64,000 nt of DNA from Adiantum capillus-veneris. Taxonomy: Eukaryota > Streptophyta > Polypodiopsida > Polypodiales > Pteridaceae. The position numbers and the translations under genes are program-made. How positions within the stretch are numbered: the first letter of the stretch is position 1; every line of letters starts with the position of its first letter. A model generated the notes under the pieces. That model saw only the letters and a list, made by a program, of their open reading frames with translations, searched no databases and had not been told where the DNA came from. Below are positions 30,817-42,959 of the stretch, piece by piece. Location of the stretch: the NCBI GenBank assembly GCA_014529385.2, contig CM043969.1, positions 29,904,946 through 29,968,945 of the forward strand. The letters run 5' to 3'.

Positions 30817-33581
30817 TCAGAGTATCTTTCTCCACTTGTGGTTCACATACACCATTGTCTCTCTCCACCTTCGTTGACTTTCACGAGCTCCGGAGTTGTT
30901 GTATGCCATTGATCTTTTAACTGTTTGTTGTTGTAAATGTCTGATGGCTTGTGCTATTGCTGAATTTTCCAAGACTTCTTTTTCCTGCATTCGATGAATG
31001 ATTCTACGATAGAACCATTCAAATAGTTCTCTCAAACTGTTAGCCTTGATTCGAGAGCCACCATGTCGTGTGTGCCTGAAATAAGCATTTCTCGCCATGT
31101 AATGAGACTTTTCCATCCCTTGGGTATTCCATATTGCCGGGTTCTCATACTTTTGTATAAAATATGGTAATTGATTGAAGATGATGTGCTGGATATGAAA
31201 ACAGATTAGTTAGAATGTTTTACACTCACATAGTTGCACATAAAAGAGAATCAAATACACGATAATACCATGTAGTGAGTAATCTGGGTGTCTGTCCATG
31301 CTGTCTTGAATGATTTTTTGAGAAGGTTGAGATTCTCCTTGAACTTGTTCATATCACCTTGTGACCAGTCATCTTTGTCGCACATCAAAAATAGGATGTC
31401 TATTGATCGCCAAACCTCAGCCTTCGCGTTACGAGTAGTTGGTTCGTGGTCTTTGACTGCAATATGTAGCTTTTTCCAGCTCTGATACTCTACCTTGCTA
31501 ACATAAGATGTGTTATATATTTTTCCATGTTTTGTTAGCTTCGGATCTCTTGTACCTTGGGGTTTAGATAAAAACCTCCGTGCCTTCACCCTACCGATGG
31601 ATGGTTTGCATGGGACATCCTTCTCAGCAGTTGATCTCTTTTCATCCCGCTGGATTTTCACATTGCCACCATGAAGCCCCATATCCGACAGTACCAATTC
31701 TAAGCATTGCAGGGCTACTTGTTGCTCTGCTGAGTTCTTAATCTTCCAAGCAAACCCGATATATAAGTAGACCAATTTCTCCACAATTCTACAAAGGGCA
31801 TGCATTGTACACATGTGGACATTCACAAGTGGTATTTTCAAAACCGGTCAAAAAGCAGGATCCTCAATGTGACGTGTTGGAGCTTTTCTCCACCACTTTG
31901 GGTCCCTGACCTTTGCAGGCTCCATGTAGAACAAACACGGCGACTTTTCCATTGCACCCATTCCACAATTATACATGCACTTTAATGTTTTGAGGTCACC
32001 TGCAAGATGACACTGAACTTGAAAGTCTCCCCTTCCATCTAGACGTAGTACCTCTCCCTGGTTAGTCTGTCGATCAATCACCTCCGGAATATTAGTTCGA
32101 TGGAACACCCAATATAGAATCTCATGATCTTCTTTCTTTACCTGCAACACAAAATAAATGAGACTTAAGTAGATGTGAACATTTGAGCTTACCTGAGAAT
32201 CTCGCTTACCTCAAACGCACCAAGCCACCATATGTTAGATTCTGATTGAACACTAAAATACAAAGGATCATCACTGGGACACTTTGAGAGGGCTCTATTC
32301 CTTAAAGTAATAGTAACACGCTCTAGATTTTTCTCTTTAACAAGCTCACACTCATCCAGTTTTAAGACAAAATGTAATACCCCTCGTGACTCTTCAAATG
32401 TGATGTTGTAAAACTCCACCATTCTCTTCTGTAACATCTGCAGGTCCATAAAAATATTATTGAACTCATCATATGCCATGTTTGCTCCATGGCCACTGTA
32501 AGTTGCTTTAATATGAAAGGGATGTCCAAGATAGTCTCCTTGTGCCTCGTTAAGTTCAAGCCTCTCTTTCCAAACACTTAAGGCTGATGGTAGAAGTTTG
32601 GATTTTATACCCTTCTTAACAAAGATGGATGAGACAGACTTTTGGATAGCCGAATATCCTCTTTTGATTACACCAAGTGAATCAAGTGTGCCTTGTATCT
32701 CTTTTGCAGGCACTGAGTTCTCTGAAATAAAGCGGTCCACTACATTTTGTTGTAGGACCTTAAAATTCTTGTCATGTACTATATCTGTTGCCAGGCTTCT
32801 ACTTATAAGTGGCTTCAATCTCTTTCCTATATTGGCTTTGGGGTCAATGTTTTCCTTGTCAGGATAGATTGAATCTCTACATGAAGACAATGCATAAGTA
32901 AATAACAGAAAATTTGCTTCACTAACACTATTTAGGCACATGAAAACAATGCATAACAAGAAAAAACAAAAAGATTACTTAACTAAGACAATGTAGCCAA
33001 CCAAGAAGCATCACCTTAATGCTCGGATTCTTCTCTTGAGACCTCCGGATGCAACCTGCAATGTTTCAAGATTGCGCAATTTCTTCTTTCGGATACGACC
33101 ACCCAAGATGGTGTCCTTCATTTGAAAACTTCGTACCTTTCCTTTCAGTTCTTGTACCTCTGTTTTGTGTTGCAAAATGGTAACCTGATCTGTAGAATGT
33201 AAATGTGAAAGGCGAACAATCTCACATTGTTGAGCTTGGAGAATGCCCTTGTAAGTTTCAACTTTCAACTTCTCTTGTAAGAGATTTACAATAACTCAGA
33301 AGGCCCTTTTCTCCATCACCAGCAAAGGTCAATAAGCTTGTAGGATTGACAAATGATGGATACGCATTAGTCATTGGATTCTTAGGGTAGAGAGAGCCTC
33401 TCGTCCAGATATCTATGTGTTTCGCTCCCTGAGCTCTGAGTGTGTCTATGGAAGCGGGAGGTATATGTGTGTTTGTTTTACTACGCTTAATCAATGGTTG
33501 GTACTCATTGTCCAAATCAATGTGAAGGTGATATTTGGCTCGTTTCTGGGTAACATTTGTGCCATTTGAGGAGTGCGCCAT
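30817..33581 (-). pseudogene. Module gene 4: DDE/RNase-H-like transposase candidate, decayed
   Basis: Exons: 33581-33015 (with a frameshift near 33270), 32876-32210, 32141-31269 and 31188-30817. Splice junctions are GT-AG and all phases agree. The predicted product is about 820 residues. The N-terminus is basic then coiled coil (LLQEKLKVETYKGIL). The core has three acidic motifs: VLKLDECE (Asp codon 32356-32354), HLAGDLKTLK (Asp 31997-31995) and TQGMEKSHYMARNAYFRHTRHGG (Glu 31113-31111), spaced about D-96-D-267-E. ERVTITLRNRAL, CTMHALCRIVEKLV and LFEWFYRR also look conserved. This fits an RNase-H-fold transposase, but I cannot assign a superfamily. An in-frame TGA lies at 31848-31850. Confidence 0.65.
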
Positions 33582-33659
33582 TAGCCAAATGCGCAAGTTT
33601 TAATGGAAAGTGAATAGCGGCTGCACCTTTGTCCCTCCATGTTAGCCTCATTCCCTCCA

Positions 33660-36280
33660 TATTGACGAGGTTCATTCAATGCAACTAAAAAGAGGATTAT
33701 CCCTCAATCACTATGAACGAATGTTCAGAAGAGTAAGGAATCTACTTAAAGTACATAAGATGCAAGTGGAGAAAGAGCTGGCCAAGATCCTGAGCACTTT
33801 ATCTCTTAAAAAAAGGATGCTTGGGAAGAGGGTGGAAGTGGAAGATGCACTCAACGTGACTGTCCCACCCACCCTTATTAAAAAGGAGCTAGTAGAGGTG
33901 GTCGGCTCCACTTTGTCTTTGGGTTTATGGGCAAAGTGCTTGCCCAAGCCAAAATAATCAATGGGTTGTACAATTTGAGTTTTTTGAGTTATGGAGGGTC
34001 AATGGTATTTTCCCAATACCTCGCAAAATGCTTTTTCTCTGTGAAATTGAATGATGAAACCATGGTGGATAAAGTGATAGCCAAAAGCCCATTGTTCCTC
34101 AACCGTGCGTCAATCTGCGAACTCCCTTGGGAACCCTCTTTTGAATCTATTGATGCTTTCTAGTATTTAAATGCTCGATGTGGGTGGAGTTTGTCAACCT
34201 CCCAGTTTGTGCCATCATGTAAAGCAATAGGTACCTCAGCCAATATGGTGTGCATTTGGTGGGATCTTAGAAAGCCCCAACCCAAGAACCTAGTGGTGAA
34301 TGTGGGAGCCAAATTGAAGGTCATTCCCCTTTGATTTGGAACCTTCTTTGGTGCATGCTTTGAGTGCAACAAGTTTGGGCAACCAAGGGAAGAGGGACAC
34401 AAAAATGAGAATACAAAAACCACTAAGAAAGTAGAGAACCTAGTCCAAACCCCCTCTAGCAATGGTAAGGCCACCCCTCGTTACAAAAGTGTCAACCCAA
34501 GTGGTGCAAAAGATTGTGCCAACACCCATCTATGGTAAGAAGGATGAAGGTTGGATATATGTCACTAACATCTTGTGCAAGAGGTTTAAATCCTAGGCAA
34601 GGGTGGTTGGTCAGCTAAAAGAAGCCCCACTAGACCCCTTGCAAAACCCCCTTCATGTACAACATCTTTGAGGTGCTGTGGGACGCCAACCTTGAGAATC
34701 TCAAGAAACCTGAGCTGCCTAGTACTCAAGTTGTGAATGGAAAAAAACCAATGGAGGAGGACAACCGGAAAGAGGGCCCATAGGAGGAGGTCCTCAAAGT
34801 AGAAGAGTTTGTATCCCTGTCTCAACTATGAAAGAGATCACCATATAGTCGTGGAACATGAAAGGCCTAAAAACCATGAAGAAGAGTTCCCTCTTCTAGG
34901 AGGAAGTTAGAAAAGGCAAGGAGATCAATTTTTGGGCAATCTAGGAGCACCAATTGGACACCGAGAACAAACAAAAACAAGCATTGGGGAAGAAGCTAGT
35001 ATTGTATGGAGAAGGAGCTGATGGGTACAATGGTGTCCTATCCATTGTTGATAGGGACCTAGAGCCCAGGGTGGTTTTCAATCATTCCCATTTGGGAAAG
35101 CTCTTGGAGTCAAGGTCAAGTGGGCAGATCAGCCAATTACAATTATCAACATCTATGGCCCTTGCACTTTGAAAGATAGAGCCAAATTGTGGGAGCACCT
35201 GAAAGACTTCCCTATTAAAGGGGAATGGCTCCTAGTTGGAGATTTTAATATGGTAGAAAGTAGTAATGATAGAATAGTCTCCTCTAGCATGTTAGCCAAA
35301 TCCAAAAAAATATTAATGGCTTAGCCTTTGTGAGAAGTGGGCATTGGTGGACTTGTGGGAGGTTAGCCCATGGAGCAGCACGCTAGGCTTCATGTACACC
35401 AGTCTTCAAAATGCGCGGACGACATCATGGCTTGATAGATGCTATTGCTCTCACCACAAGACTACTGGATTCCACCACTGTTGGATATGAAAGTGGTGAC
35501 TACCCAAATCACTTTCATGTCTCCAATAATCTTAGAAAAGACAAAGAAGAAGGACAACACCCTAAATGTCCACAATGTTGATCCCATTAGGTGCGCATTT
35601 GTTCAAAGACCCACTTTTCAGAGGCATGTCTAAAAAAGATTTATACAAGCTTGGAAAATATATCTTTGTGGATAACCCTAAAGCCTGGGACTCTTTCACC
35701 AGGGCTAATTTGGACAGCTTACCATTAAAAAAACAAGAAGGAACATTATCTGAAGCGGATCAGAGAAGGTGGTTATAGGCCAAAAATGACCTGATTGAAC
35801 TACAACTTGAAGAAATTAAGAAAGCCTAACTTCTATGTAGGGAAACTTACATTTAGCGATAGCCATCTAATCAAGCACACTTCTTCAGAGCCTTACAAGT
35901 CAAGAGAGGTTAGAGCTTGGTCCACTTGCTAGCAGACGGGGAGGGGAATGAGGTGAAGGACCAAGAGGAAATGGCTAAGATCGTGCTCGCTCAATTAAGC
36001 CAAATGATAGGCCAATCGAAAAGCCATTCTACCAAAATATAGGAAGCGAGGGTTAGGCCCTTGAGGAGCATCAAGAAAATGGTGACACAATCAGAAGCTA
36101 ACCTCTTGGTGAAGGCCTTTACTAAGAAGGAATTCTTTTTCACGCTAAAGGTGTTAGGAAAAGAAAAATCCCCGGGATGTGACGGTCTAACTACGGAGGT
36201 CTTTGTTGAATTTTGGGAGGATTTAAAGTCCGTGATCTAGAAAATGGCCAATCGAGCCTTGGTCACTGGAGCCCTAGATT
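33660..36280 (+). pseudogene. LINE (L1-type) remnant: ORF1, endonuclease, RT start
   Basis: Frames broken by many stops. ORF1-like pieces (33679-34163) include VIAKSPLFLNRASICELPWEPSF, typical of plant LINE ORF1, and a degraded zinc knuckle CFECNKFGQPREEGH near 34352-34396. The APE-type endonuclease follows: WNMKGL (about 34855), EHQLDTENK (34947), a GYNGVLSI segment, and WLLVGDFNMVESSNDR (about 35228-35275). The RT starts with KEKSPGCDGLTTEVFVEFW (36163-36220). The element stops abruptly at 36280, where a copia fragment begins, so RT palm and poly-A tail are missing. Confidence 0.8.
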
Positions 36281-36769
36281 GCATGAACTGCTGAGCATGA
36301 AAAAGAAACCACTTGTGGACACTCACATGTCATAACAACCAGCCTAACATGAGTCCAAAAAAGTATGGAAATCTGATGGCAATGATCCCCCTTGGGATAA
36401 AACAACCCAAGATGTAAAGAGCCGCTCAAGTAGACAAAATTCTTTTGGACAGTCTACTGATGCTTAGACCTTGGGCTACGCATAAATCTGCTAACTTGTG
36501 AGACTACAAACTCAAAATCTAACCTTGTATTACATACATAACTAAGGCATCCAATAGCAGTCAGATAAAGAGTGTCATCGACAAGATTGCTAGCATTATG
36601 AAGACTCAATTTCAAACCTGTTTCTATGAAGTTAGCAAATAGGTTTGTAGTCCTCAAGTCCAAACTTACAAGTAATGTCTCAATATAGATTGCTTGACAC
36701 AAGGAAATACCCCCATCACATTGCTTAAACTGTATGCCCAACTAATGATGCAAAAGCCCCAAGTCTTTG
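36281..36769 (-). pseudogene. Copia RT/RNase H fragment
   Basis: On the minus strand it encodes MGIQFKQCDGGISLCQ..., CLSYVCNTRLDFEFVVSQVSRFM, collinear with 44985-45470 (copia 2). It begins and ends without LTRs, and interrupts the LINE on its left. Confidence 0.85.
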
Positions 36770-36966
36770 TATGGTTGTATCTCCTTTGTATGGTTAACTT
36801 TACTTCCCATTTTAAATGGATCTTTGTATGGTTAACTAGATTTTTATCTATATGGTCAACTAGATCATATTCTATATCATCATCTTTATTGTCCCATATA
36901 TGGTTAACTAGATTGGTGTCTACATGGACAAATAGCTCATCATCTATATGGAAAACTAGATTTTCG
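36770..36966. repeat. Degenerate minisatellite (ATATGGTTAACTAGAT)
   Basis: TATGGTTAACTAGAT-like units recur at irregular 25-45 bp spacing between the copia fragment and the (TA)n region, with variants such as ATATGGTCAACTAGAT and ATATGGAAAACTAGAT. Confidence 0.75.
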
Positions 36967-37097
36967 TCAATTAAAATTTAAAAATAAAACTCTTTCTTTA
37001 TCTCTCCTTCCCTCGCTCTGTATCTCTTTATTTTTGTCGCCAGGGGGATCCAAAGGGGGGCAGCAACTAAAATTTAAAAAGAAAACTCTTTCTTTGC

Positions 37098-37320
<223 letters not shown>

Positions 37321-37679
37321 ATTCAATCACCAAGGGAATCCAAGAGTACGCATTCGAAGATTGGAAATAGATGCATTTTTGGATATGTACAATGTATATA
37401 ATTTTACAAAAAAAATGGTATGATATTTATCATGTGGTGGAGGGACTCTTACATACATTGTATGAGGAGAGAGAGAAAGAGAGGGAAAAAGAGTCTCAAA
37501 AGAGACAATGAGTGACAAAGATTTGATCCAGACATTCTCTGATGCTCCACCATCCTTTGGCGATCTCGATGGGGAGTGGAAATTTGTGTTTGAGCAACGA
37601 GGTGAAGTGGTTTTGCTATGAAGTTTGATCTTCATTGAAGAAAAGTGGTGGTTTAGTTGAGGTGCAAGACTTCAACTTT

Positions 37680-38630
37680 TGTGGACTTACTCATGCAAGG
37701 GAGAAGTGACTTCAAAGGGATGACGTATAGTCGACTAGTGTTCACAGGGAAGGAGGATGTGAAGGACTGAATTGTAGAATTTGAGTGGAATACGCTCGGT
37801 ATGCATATTGTGAATGATAAAGCAAAGCTTCATGTATTTCATCTTGCACTCAAAGGAGAAGCTTGCGAGTGCTTTGAAGGTTTAGAGGAAGACAAAAAGC
37901 AAACATGGGAGCAGGTGAAGTAGGAAATTTTTGATAGGTTTGGAAAGAAGCTAACCACAGCAGAAGCAACGACAAAATTGAGAGGTTTGCAGGAAGATGT
38001 TCATGCTAACTTTAAAGAGTTTTTGCAGCACTTCAAAGGACTTTGGGTGCAATTGGAGGTGGCATCCCAAAGACCTCAAGGGGGTTTCTTTAAAGTGCAT
38101 CATTTTATGGATTGTCTCCATCCAAGTGTAAGGGAGAAGGTTGATCAAGAGGAGCTTGCTACATTTGAAAGAGTTGTGGAAATTTCCAAGGCCAAGAGTA
38201 AGAAAATCAAGAGAAGATGGGAGCAAGGCATGACACATGTTGAACCAGTTGTGGTGCAACCCCAATGGTCCTTGTGGCAACGGATGATAGAGCGGAGTGA
38301 GTGGTTCAAGGTCCAAATCCCGTTATGGCCCGAACTTTACATGATCTTGCTAGTCAGGTGTTTGCAAGAATTAAGAATTAACATAATGAATAGAAACCAA
38401 AGAGAGAAGCTGCCAGTTGGGAGAGGTAGGGGATGAAGGCTATAAGGCAGATGCTACAATTGTGATGAAGAGGGTCACTATGCCCAAGATATTCTTGAAT
38501 CACCAAGAGAGAGAGGAGGGATATATGCCTTATATGGATGTAGTCGAGGAAGAATAGAAGAAAATAATCAAGAGTGGGCACTAGAAGCACCACCGTCACA
38601 AAAACAACCACAATCATTGCCTGCAAATGG
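37680..38630 (+). pseudogene. gag: Gypsy B Gag
   Basis: Contains the retrotransposon gag core (KLHVFHLALKGEACECFEGL, TTAEATTKLRGLQEDVHANFKEFLQHFKGLW) and a CCHC-like knuckle CYNCDEEGHYAQDI (Cys lost) near 38445-38490. Stops at 37769 and 37921 and further ones after 38436 break it. Confidence 0.8.
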
Positions 38631-39039
38631 AGAAAGTAAGGCTATTAACATCATTACCCTTTAGCATCAAGATGTGGATGTTTTGACCAATAAGAGAGCT
38701 AGGCATGATAGGGAGAAAGAGATAGAAGAAGAGACGGAAACAAGAGCAAGGAAAGGAAAGGCTAAAGTAGAAGACAAACCAGAGAGTAGCAAGAGGAGAC
38801 GAAGAAGGAAAATAGGTCCATAGGACTACCCCCTTGGCAAGGTGTTGAAGACTATGATATTGTTGACGACATACAAAATCAAAAGGAAATATATCTTTTG
38901 GTCAGCTGGTGGCTTTGAACGCTTAATTGAGGAGGCAGTGGACCAAGTGTGTGAGTACATAGCTTCCTTCCAAAAAGGAAAAGCATCAAAGCATGGTGTC
39001 TTCCTTGAGGGTTGGTCACCCGATGGCTATGGTGCCAAT

Positions 39040-39442
39040 AGTTGAAGCTATGTTGTGAAAGAAGACACAAGTGCAAGCATACATAGATGGTGGTGCCTAG
39101 GTGTGTGTCATGACCGAGGCTATCATGAAGGAAGCAGGAGTCAAGATGTCAATGAATGCTTCAATCTGTATGAGGATGGCCAACCGCAAAAAGGCAAGGT
39201 GTCTTGGGATAGGTGAATATGTGAAGATAAAAGTATTGGGGATTGAGTGCTTGGTTGATTTCCGTGTGATGCAAGTGGGTGAGAATGCTTATCCGATCAT
39301 TTTAGGGAGGCCATGGCTTATAACCCTTGGTGATAAGCAGGATTGGGACACGGGCTTGATCACCATCCCCAACCAAGAGAAAGGAAGGACCATTGTCTAC
39401 AACATGAAGACACATGAGAGACACACACAACCCCTATTGTAG
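39040..39442 (+). pseudogene. Gypsy B aspartic protease
   Basis: AYIDGGA*VCVMTEAIM carries the D-G/S-G-A type active site with a TAG (39098-39100) where CAG is expected. It continues to YPIILGRPWLITLGDKQDWD, the typical end of plant gypsy proteases. Confidence 0.82.
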
Positions 39443-39529
39443 ATGCAAGATACAGATTCGACAAAAATTACATCATACAATAGTGATGCTTCTCCATCAT
39501 CACAACAGAAAGTGTAGAGGAAGGCTAAG

Positions 39530-40260
39530 GTTAAGTTTTGAAAGACTTCAACAAGAGGCTGGGCAGCTCAACCCAATGAAGTGTAAGTTTTCTCATGCCA
39601 GAGTCTATTTGCTAGGACATGTGGTCTCCGAGAATGGAATAGAATCCGACCCAGAGAAATTTAATACTTTTTTGCTCATGGATCCACCAAGCAACACAAA
39701 GATTTGACATCATTTGTGAATAAGCTAAGTACTTGTCACATTTTTTTTGGGATGCTATGTCAGTATGTGTATCCTCTCCAAAAATTGAGTCAAAGAGTTC
39801 AAGGGTTTGAGTGGAATGAAGACATGCAACAAGGTTTTGACGGTATCAAGGAGGTATTATGTGCTCTACCAACAGTAAGTCCTCCCGACTTGCATTCGAT
39901 TTTCTATATATCTATTAATGTGGGGTCAGTAGCTTTTGGGTCGGTTCTTTTACAAAAGTAGGGAAGGAACTTCAAGCCAGCCTATTTTGAGAGCAAGATG
40001 AAGAATGTAAGAGAGTTCTCCTACACAAAAATGGAACAGTGGGTCTTTGTCTTGGTTCTTGCTTGTCGTAGGTTCAAAACCTATCTGTTGCCCCAAAAGT
40101 TCTATGTGCTCACCACCCACAACAAACCTTTTTCCGAATGTAATACAACATTTGAAGCCTAGCAAGCGCATCTTAAAGTGGACTTTGGAGCTTCAAGAGT
40201 ATGTGTTTGAGTTTAAAGTGGATCATTCTTTTAAAGCTCACACAAGGGAAGGGAGCTTCC
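39530..40260 (+). pseudogene. Gypsy B RT end and first RNase H
   Basis: Only the RT thumb (LNPMKCKFSHARVYLLGHVVSENGIESDPEK) remains; the palm with Y-x-D-D is absent between 39442 and 39540, so an internal deletion is likely. RNase H follows (FEWNEDMQQGFDGIKEVL, NFKPAYFESKMKNVREFSYTKMEQ, RRFKTYLLPQKFYVLT), with stops at 39707 and 39958 and others. Confidence 0.8.
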
Positions 40261-40309
40261 ATCTTACCCAAGGGTTGAAAAGGATCATCATAACTACGAA
40301 GTAGATATT

Positions 40310-40771
40310 ACATATGCGTATACAATGATGTTTGATGGTACATACAAGAAAGTTCTTCAAAAGGAAAGTGGTGGGGTAGTCACTAAGAACCCAAAAGGCG
40401 ATGTAATATTTTCTAGAGCTTATGATATTAATGAAGCTGAAAGTAACAATGAGACTAAGTATCTCATGCTTTTCCTTGGGTTGAAGCATTGTGTTGAGTT
40501 TGGATTGAAGAGGGTCATCACAAAAGGGGATGCGGTGCTAGTCATGAATCAGTTGCATGGTTTGTGGAATGTTAAGAAAGACAATTTGAAGAAGTGGTCC
40601 TATCACATCAAGAAGCTTTTGCATGAGTTTGAGAAGATACAGCTTAAGCATGTTCCTTGTAAGCAGAATAAAGAAACCGATGAGTTGGCTAGGGACAAGA
40701 TGGATGCCTTGGTAGCTCCTTTAAAGTCAACAAGGTCTTGTATGCATGAGGGGAATCATTGCAAGATGTAG
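40310..40771 (+). pseudogene. Gypsy B second (archaeal-type) RNase H
   Basis: An open 148-codon frame with MMFDGTYKK (first acidic residue), GGVVTKNPKGDVIFSRA, NNETKYLMLFLGLKHCVEFGLKRVITKGDAVLVMNQL and HVPCKQNKETDELA. The D...E...D...D spacing fits an RNase HI fold. In the Tat lineage such a domain was added between RNase H and integrase. It is the best-preserved part of the element. Confidence 0.82.
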
Positions 40772-42090
40772 AAGTATTTCTTGGTAAAAGGCAATGTTCA
40801 GAGGGCATGCCAAAGGTTCGGCGCAAGAGAGTAGTTGCAAAAGCAAGAAACTACAAATTGGTTGGTGAGGATCTCATGCTTTATGGCAAGGATAGCCTTT
40901 TGAGAAAAGTGTTGTACAAAGGAGAGATAGGCTTAATTTTGGAGCATTGCCATGAAGAAATAGGCCATCAAGGCAAGGATCATGTTGTCTTTCATATTTT
41001 GAGAGTGGGTTATTGTTGGTCCTCTCTGATGAGAGATGCTTATTTTTGGTGCAAGTCATGCCATGAATGCCAAGTGTTTGCAAATCAAAAGCTTTTGGCT
41101 GAGCCTTAAAAATCTATAACGTCTTTTGATCCATTTGCAAAATGGGGCATGGATGCTATAGGTCCAATGCCAAGGACCACCAATGACAAAAGGTATATCC
41201 TTGTGGCTGTGGACTATTTGACAAAATGGTGGAGGCACGGTAAAAGATGTAATACCAGGCCTCTTTTTTGTATGAACAGGTGTGTTACAGGTTTGGAGCT
41301 CCTATGGTTGTCATTTTTTGTTGTGGACCAGGGTTTAGGGGAAAACTTGTTGTTGCTCTCATGGAGAAAGTGGGAAAACTTGTTGCTGCTCTTTTTTGTA
41401 TGAACAGGTGTGTTACAAGTTTGGAGCTCCTAGAATTATCATTTTTGATTGTGGACCAGGGTTTAGGGAAAAACTTGTTGCTGCTCTCATGGAGAAAGTG
41501 AAAATTCAGCATAGGCATTCTTCTCCTTACTACCCACAATGCAATGGGCTGGTTGAAAACTGCAGTGGTAAAATTGTGAAGATGCTATCAAAGTATGCTA
41601 GAGAGCATCCTACAGTGGGACTTGGACTTGGAAAAGTGTTTGTGGGCTTATAGAACTACACATATAGTGTCAACATAGTTTACACCATATGAGCTTGTTT
41701 ATGGAAAGGAAGCTCTTATGCCCATACAAGTGCAAGTGGATGCCTTTAAGTTGTTGTGCAGAATGCAAGGTTCACATAATGACAAGTTGTAGGAAAGAAT
41801 TCTTTCTCTAGAGTTGTTGCGAATGCATAGAGAGAAATCCAGTGATTATTATCTTCAACAAGCAGAGACAAGGATGGAGAAAATGAATAAGAGGCTGCCA
41901 AAGAAAGAGATTTAAGAGGGAGATCTGGTGATGTATGACTCTCTCTTGGATTTTACTTTTCAAAAGAAGTTGAGAGACAAATGGTTGGGTCCATACAGAG
42001 TGAAGCATGTATTTCCTAATGGCACATATGAGTCAGAAAAATTGTCAATGGAACGTTTTTTCTATAGAATAAATGGCTAAATATTGAAGA
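40759..42090 (+). pseudogene. Gypsy B integrase
   Basis: Zinc-binding part HCHEEIGHQGKDH...CHECQ (H-x-H ... C-x-x-C), then catalytic segments WGMDAIGPMP, LVAVDYLTKW, the FDCGPGF block (second Asp) and NGLVENCSGKI (Glu within NGLVE). The region from YEQVCY to MEKV is duplicated. The last recognisable pieces (LWAYRTT-like, TPYELVYGKEALMP) reach about 41720; beyond that the frame decays to 42090. Confidence 0.8.
41262..41510 (+). repeat. 128-bp tandem duplication within the integrase
   Basis: CTCTTTTTTGTATGAACAGG occurs at 41261 and 41389. The following ~110 bp (to TCATGGAGAAAGTG) is repeated at an offset of 128 nt, which shifts the frame. Confidence 0.9.
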
Positions 42091-42959
42091 AATATTTTGC
42101 GAGGAATGTGGTTCTAGATGCAAATAGTCTCTTGGTTGAGCATAAATGCTCTACCTAGAGGGTGGGCAATGATGATAGACGCTTTTAGCGTGTATATGCA
42201 TGGTTATATGTACAAAAATATGTAAATACATGCATTTGAGAGATTTTCAAAGTGGTTTCAAGTTTTAAAAAAGATGCAATGTGTACACATTGTGAATAGT
42301 CAGGTTCGTGTGCTAGCATTCGGACACATGTACATGGTTGGATAGGGTATGGGGCCTTGGATATGATTTTTTGTGGCTTATTTTGGCTCTAGGGAATTTG
42401 TTTGAGCTTTCTAGAATGTGAGTAATGCAAGTGGGAAGTGTGGGCACTCTCATCCCGCCCGAGAAGTGTGGCACATGCAGTAACTGTCTATTTATGGTGC
42501 CTGATCTGCGGTGATGCGTGTACCACCCTAGAAGAGGTCAAAAATGGAATGTGGGGATGTGGAAAAGGGATTTCGGTATCAAGGATCAAGCCTACAAAAC
42601 TTGGTGAATTTTGGATTCCGTTTGGCGTTTTTCCCACAAAAAATGCCCACGGGGGGTCAAAATTGACCAAAACTAGGCCAAAAAAGGGTCAAAAGATGGT
42701 CTAAAAAGGTGTGAAAACGCTTCAAATTGCCACATCAATCATGGTGTCTTGAGTGCTCAAGCTGAAGGAAAATTTTTGAAGCCAATACTCACCACTTTCA
42801 CCTCTCTATGTGTGGGAGAAAGCAGGGTTCCTACAGGTGGTCTAGTGCAGTCCCGTTGCATTCGTGTCCTGTTTTCGAGTGTGTGGAGAAGTGAATGAGA
42901 GCTTTCTTGATAGGGGGCCGGAGATAGGGTGGATGTCTTACAGACATGAGAAGGATATG
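42091..42959. other. Intergenic, no recognised gene
   Basis: GC-moderate sequence with only short frames. It probably includes the 3' tail of gypsy B and the outer part of a copia LTR that ends at 43074; the LTR start could not be placed. Confidence 0.5.

Larger units (their letters stand above)
37510..42090 (+). mobile_element. Ty3/gypsy element B, Tat-like, decayed
   Basis: Order of domains is gag, protease, RT (mostly deleted), RNase H, a second RNase H-type domain, integrase, all plus strand. The extra RNase H after the RT-RNase H, before the integrase, is a mark of the Tat lineage. Many stops are CAG or CGA to TAG or TGA. No LTR pair was identified. The 104 bases at 63896-64000 repeat 41673-41776 and show a second copy of the family. 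Confidence 0.82.

Noticed and set aside
30817-33581. Assignment of gene 4 to the KDZ (Kyakuja-Dileera-Zisupton) superfamily
   Set aside because: Large size and the nearby Ulp1-like domain suggested it, but the motifs around the acidic residues do not match KDZ as I know it, so no superfamily is claimed.
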